This document shows, piece by piece, positions 52,256-61,251 of a stretch of DNA of 64,000 nucleotides (positions are counted from its first letter, which is position 1; each line of letters begins with the position of its first letter). A model generated the notes under the pieces. That model had not been told where the DNA came from, did no database searches, and saw only the letters and a list, made by a program, of their open reading frames with translations. The stretch covers positions 186,001-250,000 of the forward strand of contig SAPZ01000001.1 of NCBI GenBank assembly GCA_004020875.1. The letters are read 5' to 3'. This DNA comes from Mesorhizobium sp. Lineage in GTDB: Bacteria > Pseudomonadota > Alphaproteobacteria > Rhizobiales > Rhizobiaceae. The position numbers and the translations under genes are program-made.

Positions 52256-53362
52256 ATGTTCAAGTTCACGGGGAAAGTGCTTTCCCTCTCGGCCGCGGCG
52301 CTCTTCGCGTCGACGGTGATTTCGTCCGCGGCTTCGCTGGACGATCTCGTCAAGGCCGCGAAGGCTGAAGGCCAGCTCACCACCATCGCGCTTCCGCATG
52401 ACTGGTGTGGCTACGGGGCAGTGATCGACGGTTTCAAGGCTAAGTATCCGGGGATCACCATCAACGAACTTAATCCGGACGCCGGTTCGGGCGACGAGGT
52501 TGAGGCGATCAAGGCCAACAAGGACAATAAGGGCCCGCAGGCGCCCGACGTCATCGACGTTGGCCTGTCGTTCGGCCCGACCGCCAAGAAAGACGGCCTG
52601 CTGATGCCTTACAAGGTGTCGACTTGGGACTCGATCCCGGACAGCGCCAAGGATGCCGACGGCGCCTGGTACGGCGACTATTACGGGGTGCTCTCCTTCC
52701 AGGTGAACAAGGATCTGGTCAAGGAATCGCCGACCGACTGGGCCGATCTCCTGAAGCCGGAATTCGCCAACTCGGTCGCGCTCGCCGGTGATCCGCGCGC
52801 TTCGAACCAGGCCATCCAGGCGGTCTACGCTGCGGGCCTTTCCGGCGGCGCCGCCGCTGGGGAAGCCGCAGGCACCGCTGGCCTTGACTACTTCAAGAAG
52901 CTCAACGCCGCCGGCAATTTCGTGCCGGTCATCGGCAAGACGGCGACGCTGGCTCAAGGCCAGACGCCAATCCTGGTCACCTGGGACTACAACGCGCTTT
53001 CGGGCCGCGACACGCTGAAGGGCAATCCGCCCGTCGACGTCATCGTGCCGAAGACCGGCGTCGTTGCCGGCGTCTACGTGCAGGCGATCAGCGCCTTCGC
53101 GCCGCATCCGAACGCCGCCAAGCTGTGGATGGAGTATCTCTATTCCGACGAAGGCCAGATCGGCTGGCTGAAAGGCTACTGCCACCCGATCCGCTTCAAC
53201 GATCTGGCCAAGAACGGCAAGATCCCAGCCGACGTGCTGGCCAAGCTGCCGCCGGCGGAGTCCTACGCTTCCGCGGTGTTCCCGACGCTCGACGAACAGG
53301 GGAAGGCCAAGGAAACCATCACCAAGAACTGGGACGCCGTCGTCGGCGCCAATGTGAAGTAA
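52256..53362 (+). CDS. ABC transporter periplasmic binding protein (PotD/FbpA-like)
   Basis: A 368-residue periplasmic protein with signal SLSAAALFASTVISSAAS. The mature part reads LDDLVKAAKAEGQLTTIALP, NELNPDAGSGDEVEAIKANK, then DVGLSFGPTAKKDGLLMPYK, and resembles family 1 binding proteins for polyamines, Fe(III) or phosphonate-type ligands. Acidic residues in the likely binding cleft fit a cationic substrate such as an amine. A stem-loop after the gene separates it from the permeases. GGAGAG precedes the ATG. Confidence 0.9.
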   Translation: MFKFTGKVLSLSAAALFASTVISSAASLDDLVKAAKAEGQLTTIALPHDWCGYGAVIDGFKAKYPGITINELNPDAGSGDEVEAIKANKDNKGPQAPDVIDVGLSFGPTAKKDGLLMPYKVSTWDSIPDSAKDADGAWYGDYYGVLSFQVNKDLVKESPTDWADLLKPEFANSVALAGDPRASNQAIQAVYAAGLSGGAAAGEAAGTAGLDYFKKLNAAGNFVPVIGKTATLAQGQTPILVTWDYNALSGRDTLKGNPPVDVIVPKTGVVAGVYVQAISAFAPHPNAAKLWMEYLYSDEGQIGWLKGYCHPIRFNDLAKNGKIPADVLAKLPPAESYASAVFPTLDEQGKAKETITKNWDAVVGANVK

Positions 53363-53374
53363 CAGCGTGATATC

Positions 53375-53399
53375 GGCCGGGCGACCTGGTCGCCCGGCC
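53375..53399 (+). terminator. Stem-loop between binding protein and permease genes
   Basis: GGCCGGGCGA (53375-53384) pairs perfectly with TCGCCCGGCC (53390-53399), loop CCTGG, with only TCGTT after it. Such strong stems at this position stabilise the binding-protein mRNA and reduce read-through to the permeases. Confidence 0.75.
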
Positions 53400-53423
53400 T
53401 CGTTCCCGAATGGTAGCCGGCGC

Positions 53424-54338
53424 ATGACCGATCTCTCGCTATCCAACAAGGCAATTGCGGGAAAGACCGCGCCGCCAGCCGAGGCGCGAAGCCTGCGGCT
53501 GCCGACGCAGTGGCTTGGCGTCACGCCCTTCTTCGTCTTCGCCGTAATGTTCCTGATCCTGCCCACTCTCTATCTGATGCTGGGCGCTTTCCAGAACGAG
53601 GCGGGTGAATTCACCTTCGCGAACATCGTCGCGCTCTTTTCGGCCAACATCGTTGCCGCTTACTGGATCTCGATAAAGGTCAGCCTGGCGTCATCGCTGA
53701 TCGGCGCCTTCGCAGGCCTTGCCATCGCCATCGCCATCGTGCGCGGCGGGCTGCCCAACTGGATACGTTCGGCGACGCTCACCTTCTCCGGCGTCGCCTC
53801 CAATTTCGCGGGCGTTCCGCTCGCCTTCGCTTTCATCGCCACGCTTGGGCGGCTCGGTCTCGTCACGGTGCTGCTCAACACGCTGATCGGGCTGAACCTC
53901 TATGCGCATGGCTTCAACCTGCTGTCATTCTGGGGATTGACGATCACCTATGTCTATTTCCAGATCCCGTTGATGGTGGTCATCATCGTGCCGGCAATAG
54001 ACGGCTTGAAACGCGAATGGGCGGAGGCCGCCGCGACGCTCGGCGCCACCCAGGCGCAATATTGGCGCATGGTGGTCATTCCGGTGCTTTGGCCGAGCTT
54101 CCTTGGCACCGTCATCCTGCTCTTCGCCAACGCCTTCGGAGCGATTGCAACCGCCTACGCGCTGACCGGCTCGTCGCTCAACATCGTTCCGATCCTGCTC
54201 TATGCGCAGATCCGGGGCGACGTGTTGCATAATGCCCATCTCGGCTACGCGATCGCCTTCGGCATGATCTTCATCACCGGGCTTGCCAACATCTTCTACA
54301 TCTGGTTCCGGACGCGCTCGGAGAGGTGGCTGAAATGA
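53424..54338 (+). CDS. ABC transporter permease 1 (PotB-like)
   Basis: A 304-residue permease with six helices. An N-terminal cytosolic tail of about 35 residues is followed by FFVFAVMFLILPTLYLMLGA. The EAA loop is EWAEAAATLGATQAQYWRMV followed by VIPVLWPSF. It starts 24 bases after the stem-loop, and its stop overlaps the permease 2 start by four bases. Confidence 0.92.
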   Translation: MTDLSLSNKAIAGKTAPPAEARSLRLPTQWLGVTPFFVFAVMFLILPTLYLMLGAFQNEAGEFTFANIVALFSANIVAAYWISIKVSLASSLIGAFAGLAIAIAIVRGGLPNWIRSATLTFSGVASNFAGVPLAFAFIATLGRLGLVTVLLNTLIGLNLYAHGFNLLSFWGLTITYVYFQIPLMVVIIVPAIDGLKREWAEAAATLGATQAQYWRMVVIPVLWPSFLGTVILLFANAFGAIATAYALTGSSLNIVPILLYAQIRGDVLHNAHLGYAIAFGMIFITGLANIFYIWFRTRSERWLK

Positions 54339-55126
54339 AATCCGGCAGGTTCTGGGCCTGGTTCGTCTTCCTTCTGGGCGCGGCCTATTTCTTCATCCCG
54401 CTGATCGCGACAATCGAGTTCTCGCTGCGCATGCGGCGTGGCGTCTACTCCTTCGACGCCTACAAGGTCGTGCTGGGCGACAGCCAGTTCCAAGCGACCT
54501 TCATGTTTTCCGTGATCGTTGCCGTCTTCACCATACTGCTCGGCGTGCTGATCGTGGTGCCCACCGCATACTGGATCCGCCTGCGCCTGCCGCAGATCAG
54601 GCCGATCGTGGAATTCATCACGCTGCTGCCGCTGGTCATCCCGGCCATCGTCATCGTCTTCGGCTATATTCGGATGTACGGCTCGAATTCGCCGCTGCCG
54701 TTCTTGGGGTCCAATCTGGGGGCGAACGCGTTGCTGGTCATCGGCTACGCCGCGCTGGCGCTGCCTTACATGTACCGGGCCGTCGACACCGGTCTTCGCA
54801 CTATTGACGTGCGCACGCTCACGGAGGCCGCGCAGATCCTCGGAGCAGGCTGGGGTACGATCATCACGCGGGTCATTTTGCCGAATGTGCTGATCGCAGT
54901 GCTGTCGGGCGCGTTCCTCACCTTTGCCATCGTCATCGGCGAGTTCACCATGGCCAGCCTGCTCAACCGCCCGGCTTTCGGCCCCTATCTGCAGAATTTG
55001 GTGGCCAACCGCGCCTATGAGCCGGCCGCGCTGTCCATCATTGCATTCATAATAACATGGGGCTGCATGTCACTGATTCAGATACTGTCGCGCTTCGCGC
55101 CGAAATCGGCGAACCGCCCCAATTGA
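54335..55126 (+). CDS. ABC transporter permease 2 (PotC-like)
   Basis: A 263-residue permease with six helices, starting within the stop of permease 1 (ATGA). The EAA loop is RTLTEAAQILGAGWGTIITR followed by VILPNVLIAVLSG. It would pair with permease 1 in a spermidine/putrescine-type importer. The C-terminal tail SRFAPKSANRPN is short. Confidence 0.92.
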   Translation: MKSGRFWAWFVFLLGAAYFFIPLIATIEFSLRMRRGVYSFDAYKVVLGDSQFQATFMFSVIVAVFTILLGVLIVVPTAYWIRLRLPQIRPIVEFITLLPLVIPAIVIVFGYIRMYGSNSPLPFLGSNLGANALLVIGYAALALPYMYRAVDTGLRTIDVRTLTEAAQILGAGWGTIITRVILPNVLIAVLSGAFLTFAIVIGEFTMASLLNRPAFGPYLQNLVANRAYEPAALSIIAFIITWGCMSLIQILSRFAPKSANRPN

Positions 55127-55151
55127 GCGAAAAGCACTGAAAGAAAAAGCC

Positions 55152-56216
55152 ATGGCCGAGCCGTTCCTCTCCATCCAGCATGTGCGAAAATCCTTCGGCG
55201 CCACGACTGTGGTCGAGGACTTCAATCTCGATGTCGCGCCCGGCGAGTTCGTCTCCTTCCTCGGGCCGTCCGGTTGCGGCAAGACGACGGTGCTGCGCAT
55301 GGTCGCTGGCTTCGAGGAGCCCTCGGCCGGCAAGATCGTCGTCGGCGGCAAGGACATCACCAGGCTGAAACCCAACCAGCGCAATGTCGGCATGGTGTTC
55401 CAGGCGTATGCTTTGTTCCCGAACCTGACGGTGGCGCAGAATATCGCCTTCGGCCTGAAGGTGGGCGGCATGCCGAAGACTGACGCGGACAGGCGCGTTG
55501 CTGAAATGCTTGACATGATCAAGCTGCCGCAAATGGCCGATCGTTATCCCTACCAGCTTTCCGGCGGCCAGCAGCAGCGCATCGCATTGGCCCGCGCCAT
55601 CGCGCCGAAGCCGAAGCTGCTTTTGCTCGACGAGCCGCTGTCGGCGCTCGACGCGAAGGTGCGTGTGTCGCTGCGCGACGAAATCCGCTCGATCCAGAAG
55701 AAGCTCGGCATCACCACCATCTTCGTCACGCATGACCAGGAAGAGGCGCTGTCGATCTCCGACCGCATCGCGGTGATGTATGGCGGCAGGGCCGAGCAGG
55801 TCGGCACGCCGTTCGAGATCTACAACCGGCCGGCAACCAAGTTCGTCGCCAATTTCGTCGGCACGCTCAACGTGCTGGAAGGCAAGGTCACCGACGCCGC
55901 CTCGGGCAAGGTGCAGGTCAACAGCCAGGAAGTCTCGCTGAAGGGCAAGCTCAACGGCTCCAAGTCCGGCGACACGCTGTCGCTCGCGCTGCGGCCGGAA
56001 GCGATCTCGCTGGGGCGGCAGCCTGGCCATGACGCCAGCCTGTCGGGCGAGATCGCCGAAGTGCATTTCCTCGGCTCGGTCATCCGCGTGCGCGTCGGCA
56101 TCGGCGGCAACACGGTGTCGCTGGACACATTCAACAATTCTGCGACGCCGCCGCCGGCCGTCGGCGACAAGACGGACATCTCGTTCTCGTCGGGCGACAT
56201 GCTGGTCCTGCACTAG
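55152..56216 (+). CDS. ABC transporter ATP-binding protein (PotA-like)
   Basis: A 354-residue ATPase. Walker A is GPSGCGKTT (37-45), Q-loop MVFQAYALFPNLTV, signature LSGGQQQRIALARA, Walker B LLLLDEPLSALDAKV and H-loop FVTHDQEEALSI. The C-terminal TOBE domain (RPEAISLGRQPG onward) is typical of PotA/MalK-like proteins. It completes the importer at 52256-56216, which lies directly after the amino-alcohol-type catabolic genes and may feed them. Confidence 0.94.
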   Translation: MAEPFLSIQHVRKSFGATTVVEDFNLDVAPGEFVSFLGPSGCGKTTVLRMVAGFEEPSAGKIVVGGKDITRLKPNQRNVGMVFQAYALFPNLTVAQNIAFGLKVGGMPKTDADRRVAEMLDMIKLPQMADRYPYQLSGGQQQRIALARAIAPKPKLLLLDEPLSALDAKVRVSLRDEIRSIQKKLGITTIFVTHDQEEALSISDRIAVMYGGRAEQVGTPFEIYNRPATKFVANFVGTLNVLEGKVTDAASGKVQVNSQEVSLKGKLNGSKSGDTLSLALRPEAISLGRQPGHDASLSGEIAEVHFLGSVIRVRVGIGGNTVSLDTFNNSATPPPAVGDKTDISFSSGDMLVLH

Positions 56217-56224
56217 GAAAGAGT

Positions 56225-56296
56225 GAATAGTGAATGGCAATCAGGATAGAGGGTGCATTACGCCCAAAATCTTCTGATGGTGGCCATTCACCATTG
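56225..56296 (+). repeat. Inverted repeat with GTGAAT units
   Basis: GAATAGTGAATGGC (56225-56238) and GCCATTCACCATTG (56283-56296) match at 12 of 14 paired positions, then ACCATTCGCTTTTTGC gives a T-run. It may end the ABC transporter transcript. The AGTGAATAG unit also occurs at 17704. Confidence 0.6.
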
Positions 56297-56348
56297 ACCA
56301 TTCGCTTTTTGCAGTGCCAAACGCCTGGTTCGATCGCTACGATGAACC

Positions 56349-57899
56349 ATGGCCCTTTTCGAGCTCACCCTCATCCTGCTTCTGATCGCCGTGGCGCTGA
56401 CGGCGGTATCGCGGCGGCTGGAGGTTCCCTATCCGTCATTGCTGGCGCTCGCCGGTGTTGCGCTCGCTTTCGTGCCGGGCGCGCCGGTGATCGAGATCGA
56501 TCCGGAACTGGCACTGGCGCTGTTCATCGCTCCGGTGCTTCTCGATGCCGCCTATGACACCTCACTGCGCGACCTGAAACGCTACCGGCTGTCGCTGCTG
56601 CTTCTGGCGCTCGGTGCCGTCGTCTTCACCACGGTGGTGGTTGCCTTCGTCGGCTGGAAGATTGGCGGCCTGCCGATCGCGGCGGCGATCGCGCTCGGCG
56701 CCATCGTCGCGCCGCCCGACGCGGTTGCGGCAAGCGCCGTGCTCAGCCAATTCAGGGTGCCGCACCGCATCACCGCTATCCTGCAGGGCGAGAGCCTGCT
56801 CAACGACGCCACGGCGCTATTGATCTATCGGATCGCGGTTTCCGCAGCGGTCGGCACGCTCATGCTCAAGGACGCGGTGCCCCTCATATTGCTTGCAACA
56901 GTTGGCAGCGTCGTTGCCGGTTATCTGTTCGGCCGAGTGTCGCTGCTCACCCTGACGCGCATCGAGGATGCGGCAAGCAGCACCGTGGTGCAGTTCGCCG
57001 GAACGTTCGCCGTCTGGATCATTGCCGACAAGCTCGGCCTCTCCGCCATCATCACCATCGTCGTCTATGCCATCACCATCGCGCGGACCGCACCACGCCG
57101 GATTTCTGCGAGGCGCCGCGTCAGCACCTACTCGGTCTGGGAATCGGCCGTCTTTGTGCTCAATGTGCTGGCCTTCGTGCTGATGGGCCTGCAGGCTCGA
57201 TCGATCGTCGGTCGGCTCTCCGGCGACGGGCAAGGCGAGGCCTTCTTCTTCGCCGCGACCGTGCTGGCCGTCGTCATCGTGGCACGTCTCGTCTGGGTGA
57301 TGGGTTACGTTGCGGTGATAAGACAGATCAAGCGTTCCGACGGCCAAGGGCAGAAGCGGGATGCGCCGACATTTCGCGGTGCGGTGCTTGTCGGCTGGTG
57401 CGGCATGCGCGGGCTGGTGACGCTGGTCGTGGCGATCGCGTTGCCCGCTGACTTTCCTGGTCGAGACCCGATCGTGCTGGCGGCCTTCGCCGTCGTGCTC
57501 GGAACGCTTGTGCTGCAAGGCATGAGCCTGAAGCCGCTGCTGCGCCGGCTCAACTTCGATCGGGATACCTCGATCGACCGCGAAGTGGCCGAGGCCCGGG
57601 TGGCCATCATGCAGGCCGCGCTTGATGTGCTGAGCCGCAAGACCTCGTCCGCTGCCGCCGTCGTACGCGAGCAATACGAGGCGCAACGCCGGATCGCCGA
57701 AAATCCGGACGACGCGCAAGCCGCGACGGAATACGATCGGCTGCGTCTTTACGCCATCAAGCGGCAGCGCGACAGGCTGGAGGAGTTGCGCAGCAACGGC
57801 ACGATCGGCGACGAGGCCTATCACCGGCTGGAAGAGGAGATCGACTGGTCGGAACTGGCGGCGGCTCCCGCCGGAAGCTTCCAGCCGCTGACGACCTAA
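56349..57899 (+). CDS. CPA1-family Na+(K+)/H+ antiporter
   Basis: A 516-residue antiporter with about 12 helices. RRLEVPYPSLLALAGVALAF opens the protein, the ion site is in ALGAIVAPPDAVAASAVLSQ (PDA rather than the ND of NhaP), and GESLLNDATALLIYRIAVSA follows. A C-terminal cytosolic tail of about 110 residues (from about 405) is helical and charged. GDATG spacing before the ATG is weak, but the upstream in-frame space is short. Confidence 0.9.
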   Translation: MALFELTLILLLIAVALTAVSRRLEVPYPSLLALAGVALAFVPGAPVIEIDPELALALFIAPVLLDAAYDTSLRDLKRYRLSLLLLALGAVVFTTVVVAFVGWKIGGLPIAAAIALGAIVAPPDAVAASAVLSQFRVPHRITAILQGESLLNDATALLIYRIAVSAAVGTLMLKDAVPLILLATVGSVVAGYLFGRVSLLTLTRIEDAASSTVVQFAGTFAVWIIADKLGLSAIITIVVYAITIARTAPRRISARRRVSTYSVWESAVFVLNVLAFVLMGLQARSIVGRLSGDGQGEAFFFAATVLAVVIVARLVWVMGYVAVIRQIKRSDGQGQKRDAPTFRGAVLVGWCGMRGLVTLVVAIALPADFPGRDPIVLAAFAVVLGTLVLQGMSLKPLLRRLNFDRDTSIDREVAEARVAIMQAALDVLSRKTSSAAAVVREQYEAQRRIAENPDDAQAATEYDRLRLYAIKRQRDRLEELRSNGTIGDEAYHRLEEEIDWSELAAAPAGSFQPLTT

Positions 57900-58012
57900 T
57901 AGGCCGTTCGCCGACCCTCGGCTGGACCATTTCGCCGGCCTGCGCGGGCACATTGCCACGACACAGGCGGCGAGATAGTGCGATTCACCGAAACGGCGGC
58001 CTCTATCTCTTG

Positions 58013-58059
58013 ACGCAATTCCGGACAGAAAGCCGCTCACACTTTTCCTGGAATTGCGC
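58013..58059 (+). repeat. Hairpin repeat, copy 4
   Basis: ACGCAATTCCGGACAGAAAG and TTTTCCTGGAATTGCGC form the second hairpin of the family. The 35 bases before it keep a worn version of the first hairpin (GATTCACCGAAACGGCGGCC) and linker CTCTATCTCTTG. It ends 33 bases before the EEP hydrolase start. Confidence 0.85.
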
Positions 58060-58092
58060 TACTGCGATCATCGGAAGTGAGCCGGTTAATCG

Positions 58093-59010
58093 ATGAAGCT
58101 GATCAGCTACAACATCCAGTATGGCTACGGCAGCGATGGGCGCTACGATCTCGGCCGCTGCGCCGGGCTGGTGGACGGCGCCGACATCATCGCGCTGCAG
58201 GAAGTCGAGCGGCATTGGCTGCGCACCAATGAGGACGACCAGCCCGCGATCCTGTCCAGCCTGCTGCCCGACTATTACTGCGCCTATGGTCCCGCCTTCT
58301 GCATGGACGCCAGCGAGAAGCGCGAGGGCCGCGTCGTCAACCGCCGGCGGCAGTTCGGCACGATGCTGCTGTCGAAGCTGCCGATCGTCTGGTCGCGGCT
58401 GCATTCGCTGCCGATGCGCCGCACGCTGAGGCCGCTCAACACCCGCAACGCGGCGCTCGAATGCATGATCCGCACGCCAGCGGGACCGGTGCGGGTGTTT
58501 TCCCTGCATCTGGCGCATATCGCGGCCGAAGAGCGGCTGGAGCAGATCGACTATCTGCTTGCCGAGCATCGTCGAGCGCCATCCGACGGCGGCCCGTGGA
58601 GCGGCGCCGACGACGAGCGGCAGCGCAACTGGACGAATGGGGAGCTGGAACCGGAAAGCCCGGTGGCGGCCATCTGGCTGGGCGATTTCAACATGGAGCC
58701 GGGCAGCGCCGAATACCGGCGTGTTACCGGCAGCATGCCCTATCATCCCGGCGCCGCTTATATCGATGGGTTCGTCGATGCTGCCACTGTCGCCAGCGAG
58801 CCTGGGCCGGATTTTCACACGCATGAAAAGATCATCGACGGCAGGCTGGCAAAACGCCGGCTCGACCATTGCTTCGTCGGCGGCATGCTGGCCGGTCGCG
58901 TCCGTTCGGTAACCGCCGACGTCGGCGAGGTGGCATCCGACCACTTTCCGCTAAGGGTCGCTATCGATCTGGAAACGCCGGGCATCGGCTCAAGTCTGGC
59001 GGGCAGGTGA
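58093..59010 (+). CDS. Endonuclease/exonuclease/phosphatase family protein
   Basis: A 305-residue EEP-fold metal hydrolase without signal peptide. SYNIQYGYG (Asn), IIALQEVERHW (metal Glu), VFSLHLAHIAAEERLEQIDY (His), IWLGDFNMEPGS (Asp/Asn) and ASDHFPLRVAI (catalytic Asp-His) are the family motifs in order. The substrate may be DNA, a phosphoinositide-like diester or another phosphodiester; this cannot be decided. It lies eight bases before the EamA gene. Confidence 0.92.
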   Translation: MKLISYNIQYGYGSDGRYDLGRCAGLVDGADIIALQEVERHWLRTNEDDQPAILSSLLPDYYCAYGPAFCMDASEKREGRVVNRRRQFGTMLLSKLPIVWSRLHSLPMRRTLRPLNTRNAALECMIRTPAGPVRVFSLHLAHIAAEERLEQIDYLLAEHRRAPSDGGPWSGADDERQRNWTNGELEPESPVAAIWLGDFNMEPGSAEYRRVTGSMPYHPGAAYIDGFVDAATVASEPGPDFHTHEKIIDGRLAKRRLDHCFVGGMLAGRVRSVTADVGEVASDHFPLRVAIDLETPGIGSSLAGR

Positions 59011-59017
59011 GGCGGGC

Positions 59018-59863
59018 ATGACGCTGTTCGTCTTCCTGGCTGTGCTCTCGGCGGCTGCCATGCATGCGATCTGGAACGCGCTGGTCAAGGTGCATCTCGA
59101 CCGCTTCCTGTCGATCACGCTGATGACGCTCGGCATGGGCGCCGCGGCACTCGTTGTGCTGCCCTTCGTCGAAGTGCCGAAGGCCGAGGTCTGGCCATTC
59201 ATCCTCGCCTCGGTCTTCTTCCACATGGGCTACCGGACATTCCTGATCGGCGCCTATAAAGCTGGCGATTTCGCCCAGACCTATCCGCTGGCGCGCGGCA
59301 CCGCCCCCCTGCTCTCGGCGCTGGGCGGCATCGTGCTGGTCGGCGAGATGCCTGCGCCGCTCGCCATGGTGGGCATCATGCTGTTGTCGATCGGTACGCT
59401 GGTCATGTCGTTCCGCGGCGGCGCTCATCTGGAGAGGCTCAATCTGCGCGCGGTCGGCTTCGCGCTCGGCACGTCGATCTTCATCGCCAGCTACACGCTC
59501 TCCGATGGCAGCGGCGCGCGGCTCGCGGCGAACGCGACGAGCTACGCCGCCTGGCTGTTCGTCTGCGATGCTACGTGGGCGCTGGTGCTGTGCGTCGCCT
59601 TTCGTGGGCCGCGGTCGCTGCCCGTGCTGGTACGCGACTGGAAGGCAGGGCTGTTCACCGGCGTGCTCAGCGGCGCCGCTTACTGGATCGTCATGTGGGC
59701 GATGACCAAGGCGCCGATCGCCTCGGTCGCGTCGCTGCGCGAAACCTCGATCCTGTTCGCCATGCTGATCTCGGTGCTGGCGCTGGGCGAGAAGATGACG
59801 GCCTGGCGCGCAACGGCCGCGCTCGGCATCGTCGCGGGCGTCGTCGCGCTCAGACTTGGATAG
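59018..59863 (+). CDS. EamA/DMT-superfamily permease
   Basis: A 281-residue protein with ten hydrophobic segments in two EamA repeats (AAMHAIWNALVKVHLDRFLS in the first, GVLSGAAYWIVMWAMTKAPI and VASLRETSILFAMLISVLAL in the second). DMT carriers export metabolites; the substrate is unknown. GAGGCGGG directly precedes the ATG. Its stop is at the left edge of repeat copy 5. Confidence 0.9.
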   Translation: MTLFVFLAVLSAAAMHAIWNALVKVHLDRFLSITLMTLGMGAAALVVLPFVEVPKAEVWPFILASVFFHMGYRTFLIGAYKAGDFAQTYPLARGTAPLLSALGGIVLVGEMPAPLAMVGIMLLSIGTLVMSFRGGAHLERLNLRAVGFALGTSIFIASYTLSDGSGARLAANATSYAAWLFVCDATWALVLCVAFRGPRSLPVLVRDWKAGLFTGVLSGAAYWIVMWAMTKAPIASVASLRETSILFAMLISVLALGEKMTAWRATAALGIVAGVVALRLG

Positions 59864-59933
59864 ATGCAATTGCGGACGGATGGCCGGGGCGAAGTCGCCG
59901 AACCAGCCCTTCACATCTTTCCTGGAATTGCTC
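59864..59933 (+). repeat. Hairpin repeat, copy 5 (long-loop form), overlapping a gene end
   Basis: ATGCAATTGCGGACGGATGG and TCTTTCCTGGAATTGCTC with an internal GGCGAAGTCGCCGAA hairpin, closest to copy 2. The right arm encodes the last residues and stop of the minus-strand MFS gene, and the left arm abuts the EamA stop, so it fills the whole convergent gap. Confidence 0.85.
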
Positions 59934-61158
59934 CGGCTTCCCGATCAAGCACCGTCATCACCTGCCCCCGGCGTTCAGGACTGAAACGGATCACGATGAT
60001 GATGCAGACGGCGACAACGCCGGCAAATAACGCCAGCGCGTAGCCGTAACTGCCGCCGGGAGCCTCGGCGATGCCCGCCTGGTAGGGGCCGCCATAGGAA
60101 GCAGCCAGATTGCCGGCCTGATAGATGAAACCCGGCAAGGTCGCCCGCACCGAGCCCGGCGACAGTTCGTTGAGATGCACCGGGATGACGCCCCAAGCGC
60201 CTTGCACGGCCACCTGCATGATAAAGGCGCCGATCGCCAGCATGAAGGGTGTCGTCGTGTAGGCCCAAAGCGGGATCGCCGGCAGGGCGATCACGCAAGC
60301 GAGCGTGATGGCGTTGATGCGGCCGATCTTCTCCGACAGCGCGCCGAAGGCGAGGCCGCCGACGATGGCGCCGATATTGGCGACGATGGTGATCCAGCTC
60401 ACCGTATGCGGATCGAAGCCATGCTGCTTCTTCAGGAAGGTCGGGTAGAGGTCCTGCGTGCCGTGGCTGAAGAAGTTGAAGAACATCATCAGCACCACGG
60501 CATAGAGCGCGATGCCCCAGTGCTTCCTCAGCGTTTCGAGAAGACCGGGCCTCGCCTGCGAGCGGCCTTCGACGAAAGCAGGCGATTCAGGCACATGCGA
60601 GCGGATGAACAGCACGATCAGCGCCGGCGCGAAGCTCAAGAGGAACATGGCGCGCCAACCGATGGTGAAATCGCCGACCCTCTGCCCATAGAGCAGTCCG
60701 TAAGCAACAGCGGCAAGCAAATAGCCGGCCGGATAGCCGCATTGCAGGATGCCCGAGACCATGCCGCGCGCGCCGGGGGGAATGGATTCCATGGCAAGCG
60801 AGCTGCCCAGGCCCCATTCGCTTCCCATGGCAATGCCGAACAAGGCGCGCAGCGCCAGGAATATGCCGAGGTTGGGCGAGAAGGCGGCCAAGGCGCCGAT
60901 CACCGAATAGCTGACGATATTCAGCATCAGGATAGGCTTGCGGCCATATTTGTCAGCAAGCATGCCGAAGAAGAAAGCGCCGATAAAGCGCGTCGCCAGT
61001 GTCAGGAACAGTGCTTTGGAGACCGCCGGGACATCGGTCTGGAATTCAGTGGCAATATCGGTGAGCAGGAAAGTCAGAAGGAAGAAATCGAAAGCGTCGA
61101 GCGTCCAGCCAAGGAACGACGCGACTACGGTTTTCTTCTGCTCAGTGGTGAGGTTCAA
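59911..61158 (-). CDS. MFS carboxylate/sugar-acid:H+ symporter
   Basis: A 415-residue symporter with 12 helices. FLGWTLDAFDFFLLTFLLTD and the motif A FGMLADKYGRKPILM are of the SHS/lactate-sialate group. The start is TTG at 61158, with AAAGGAGGACC upstream; no ATG lies in the right place. The final residues GAIPGKM come from repeat copy 5, so the original C-terminus may have been altered. The substrate, perhaps lactate or a sugar acid, is not certain. Confidence 0.9.
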   Translation of the reverse strand: MNLTTEQKKTVVASFLGWTLDAFDFFLLTFLLTDIATEFQTDVPAVSKALFLTLATRFIGAFFFGMLADKYGRKPILMLNIVSYSVIGALAAFSPNLGIFLALRALFGIAMGSEWGLGSSLAMESIPPGARGMVSGILQCGYPAGYLLAAVAYGLLYGQRVGDFTIGWRAMFLLSFAPALIVLFIRSHVPESPAFVEGRSQARPGLLETLRKHWGIALYAVVLMMFFNFFSHGTQDLYPTFLKKQHGFDPHTVSWITIVANIGAIVGGLAFGALSEKIGRINAITLACVIALPAIPLWAYTTTPFMLAIGAFIMQVAVQGAWGVIPVHLNELSPGSVRATLPGFIYQAGNLAASYGGPYQAGIAEAPGGSYGYALALFAGVVAVCIIIVIRFSPERRGQVMTVLDREAGAIPGKM

Positions 61159-61251
61159 GGCGGTCCTCCTTTTGCATCCCCAAAAGCAACGATATGTTCC
61201 TGGGCGGGCAAAAGAGAACGGGACGGCAGCCAGTTTTAAGCCGGCGAGCGG

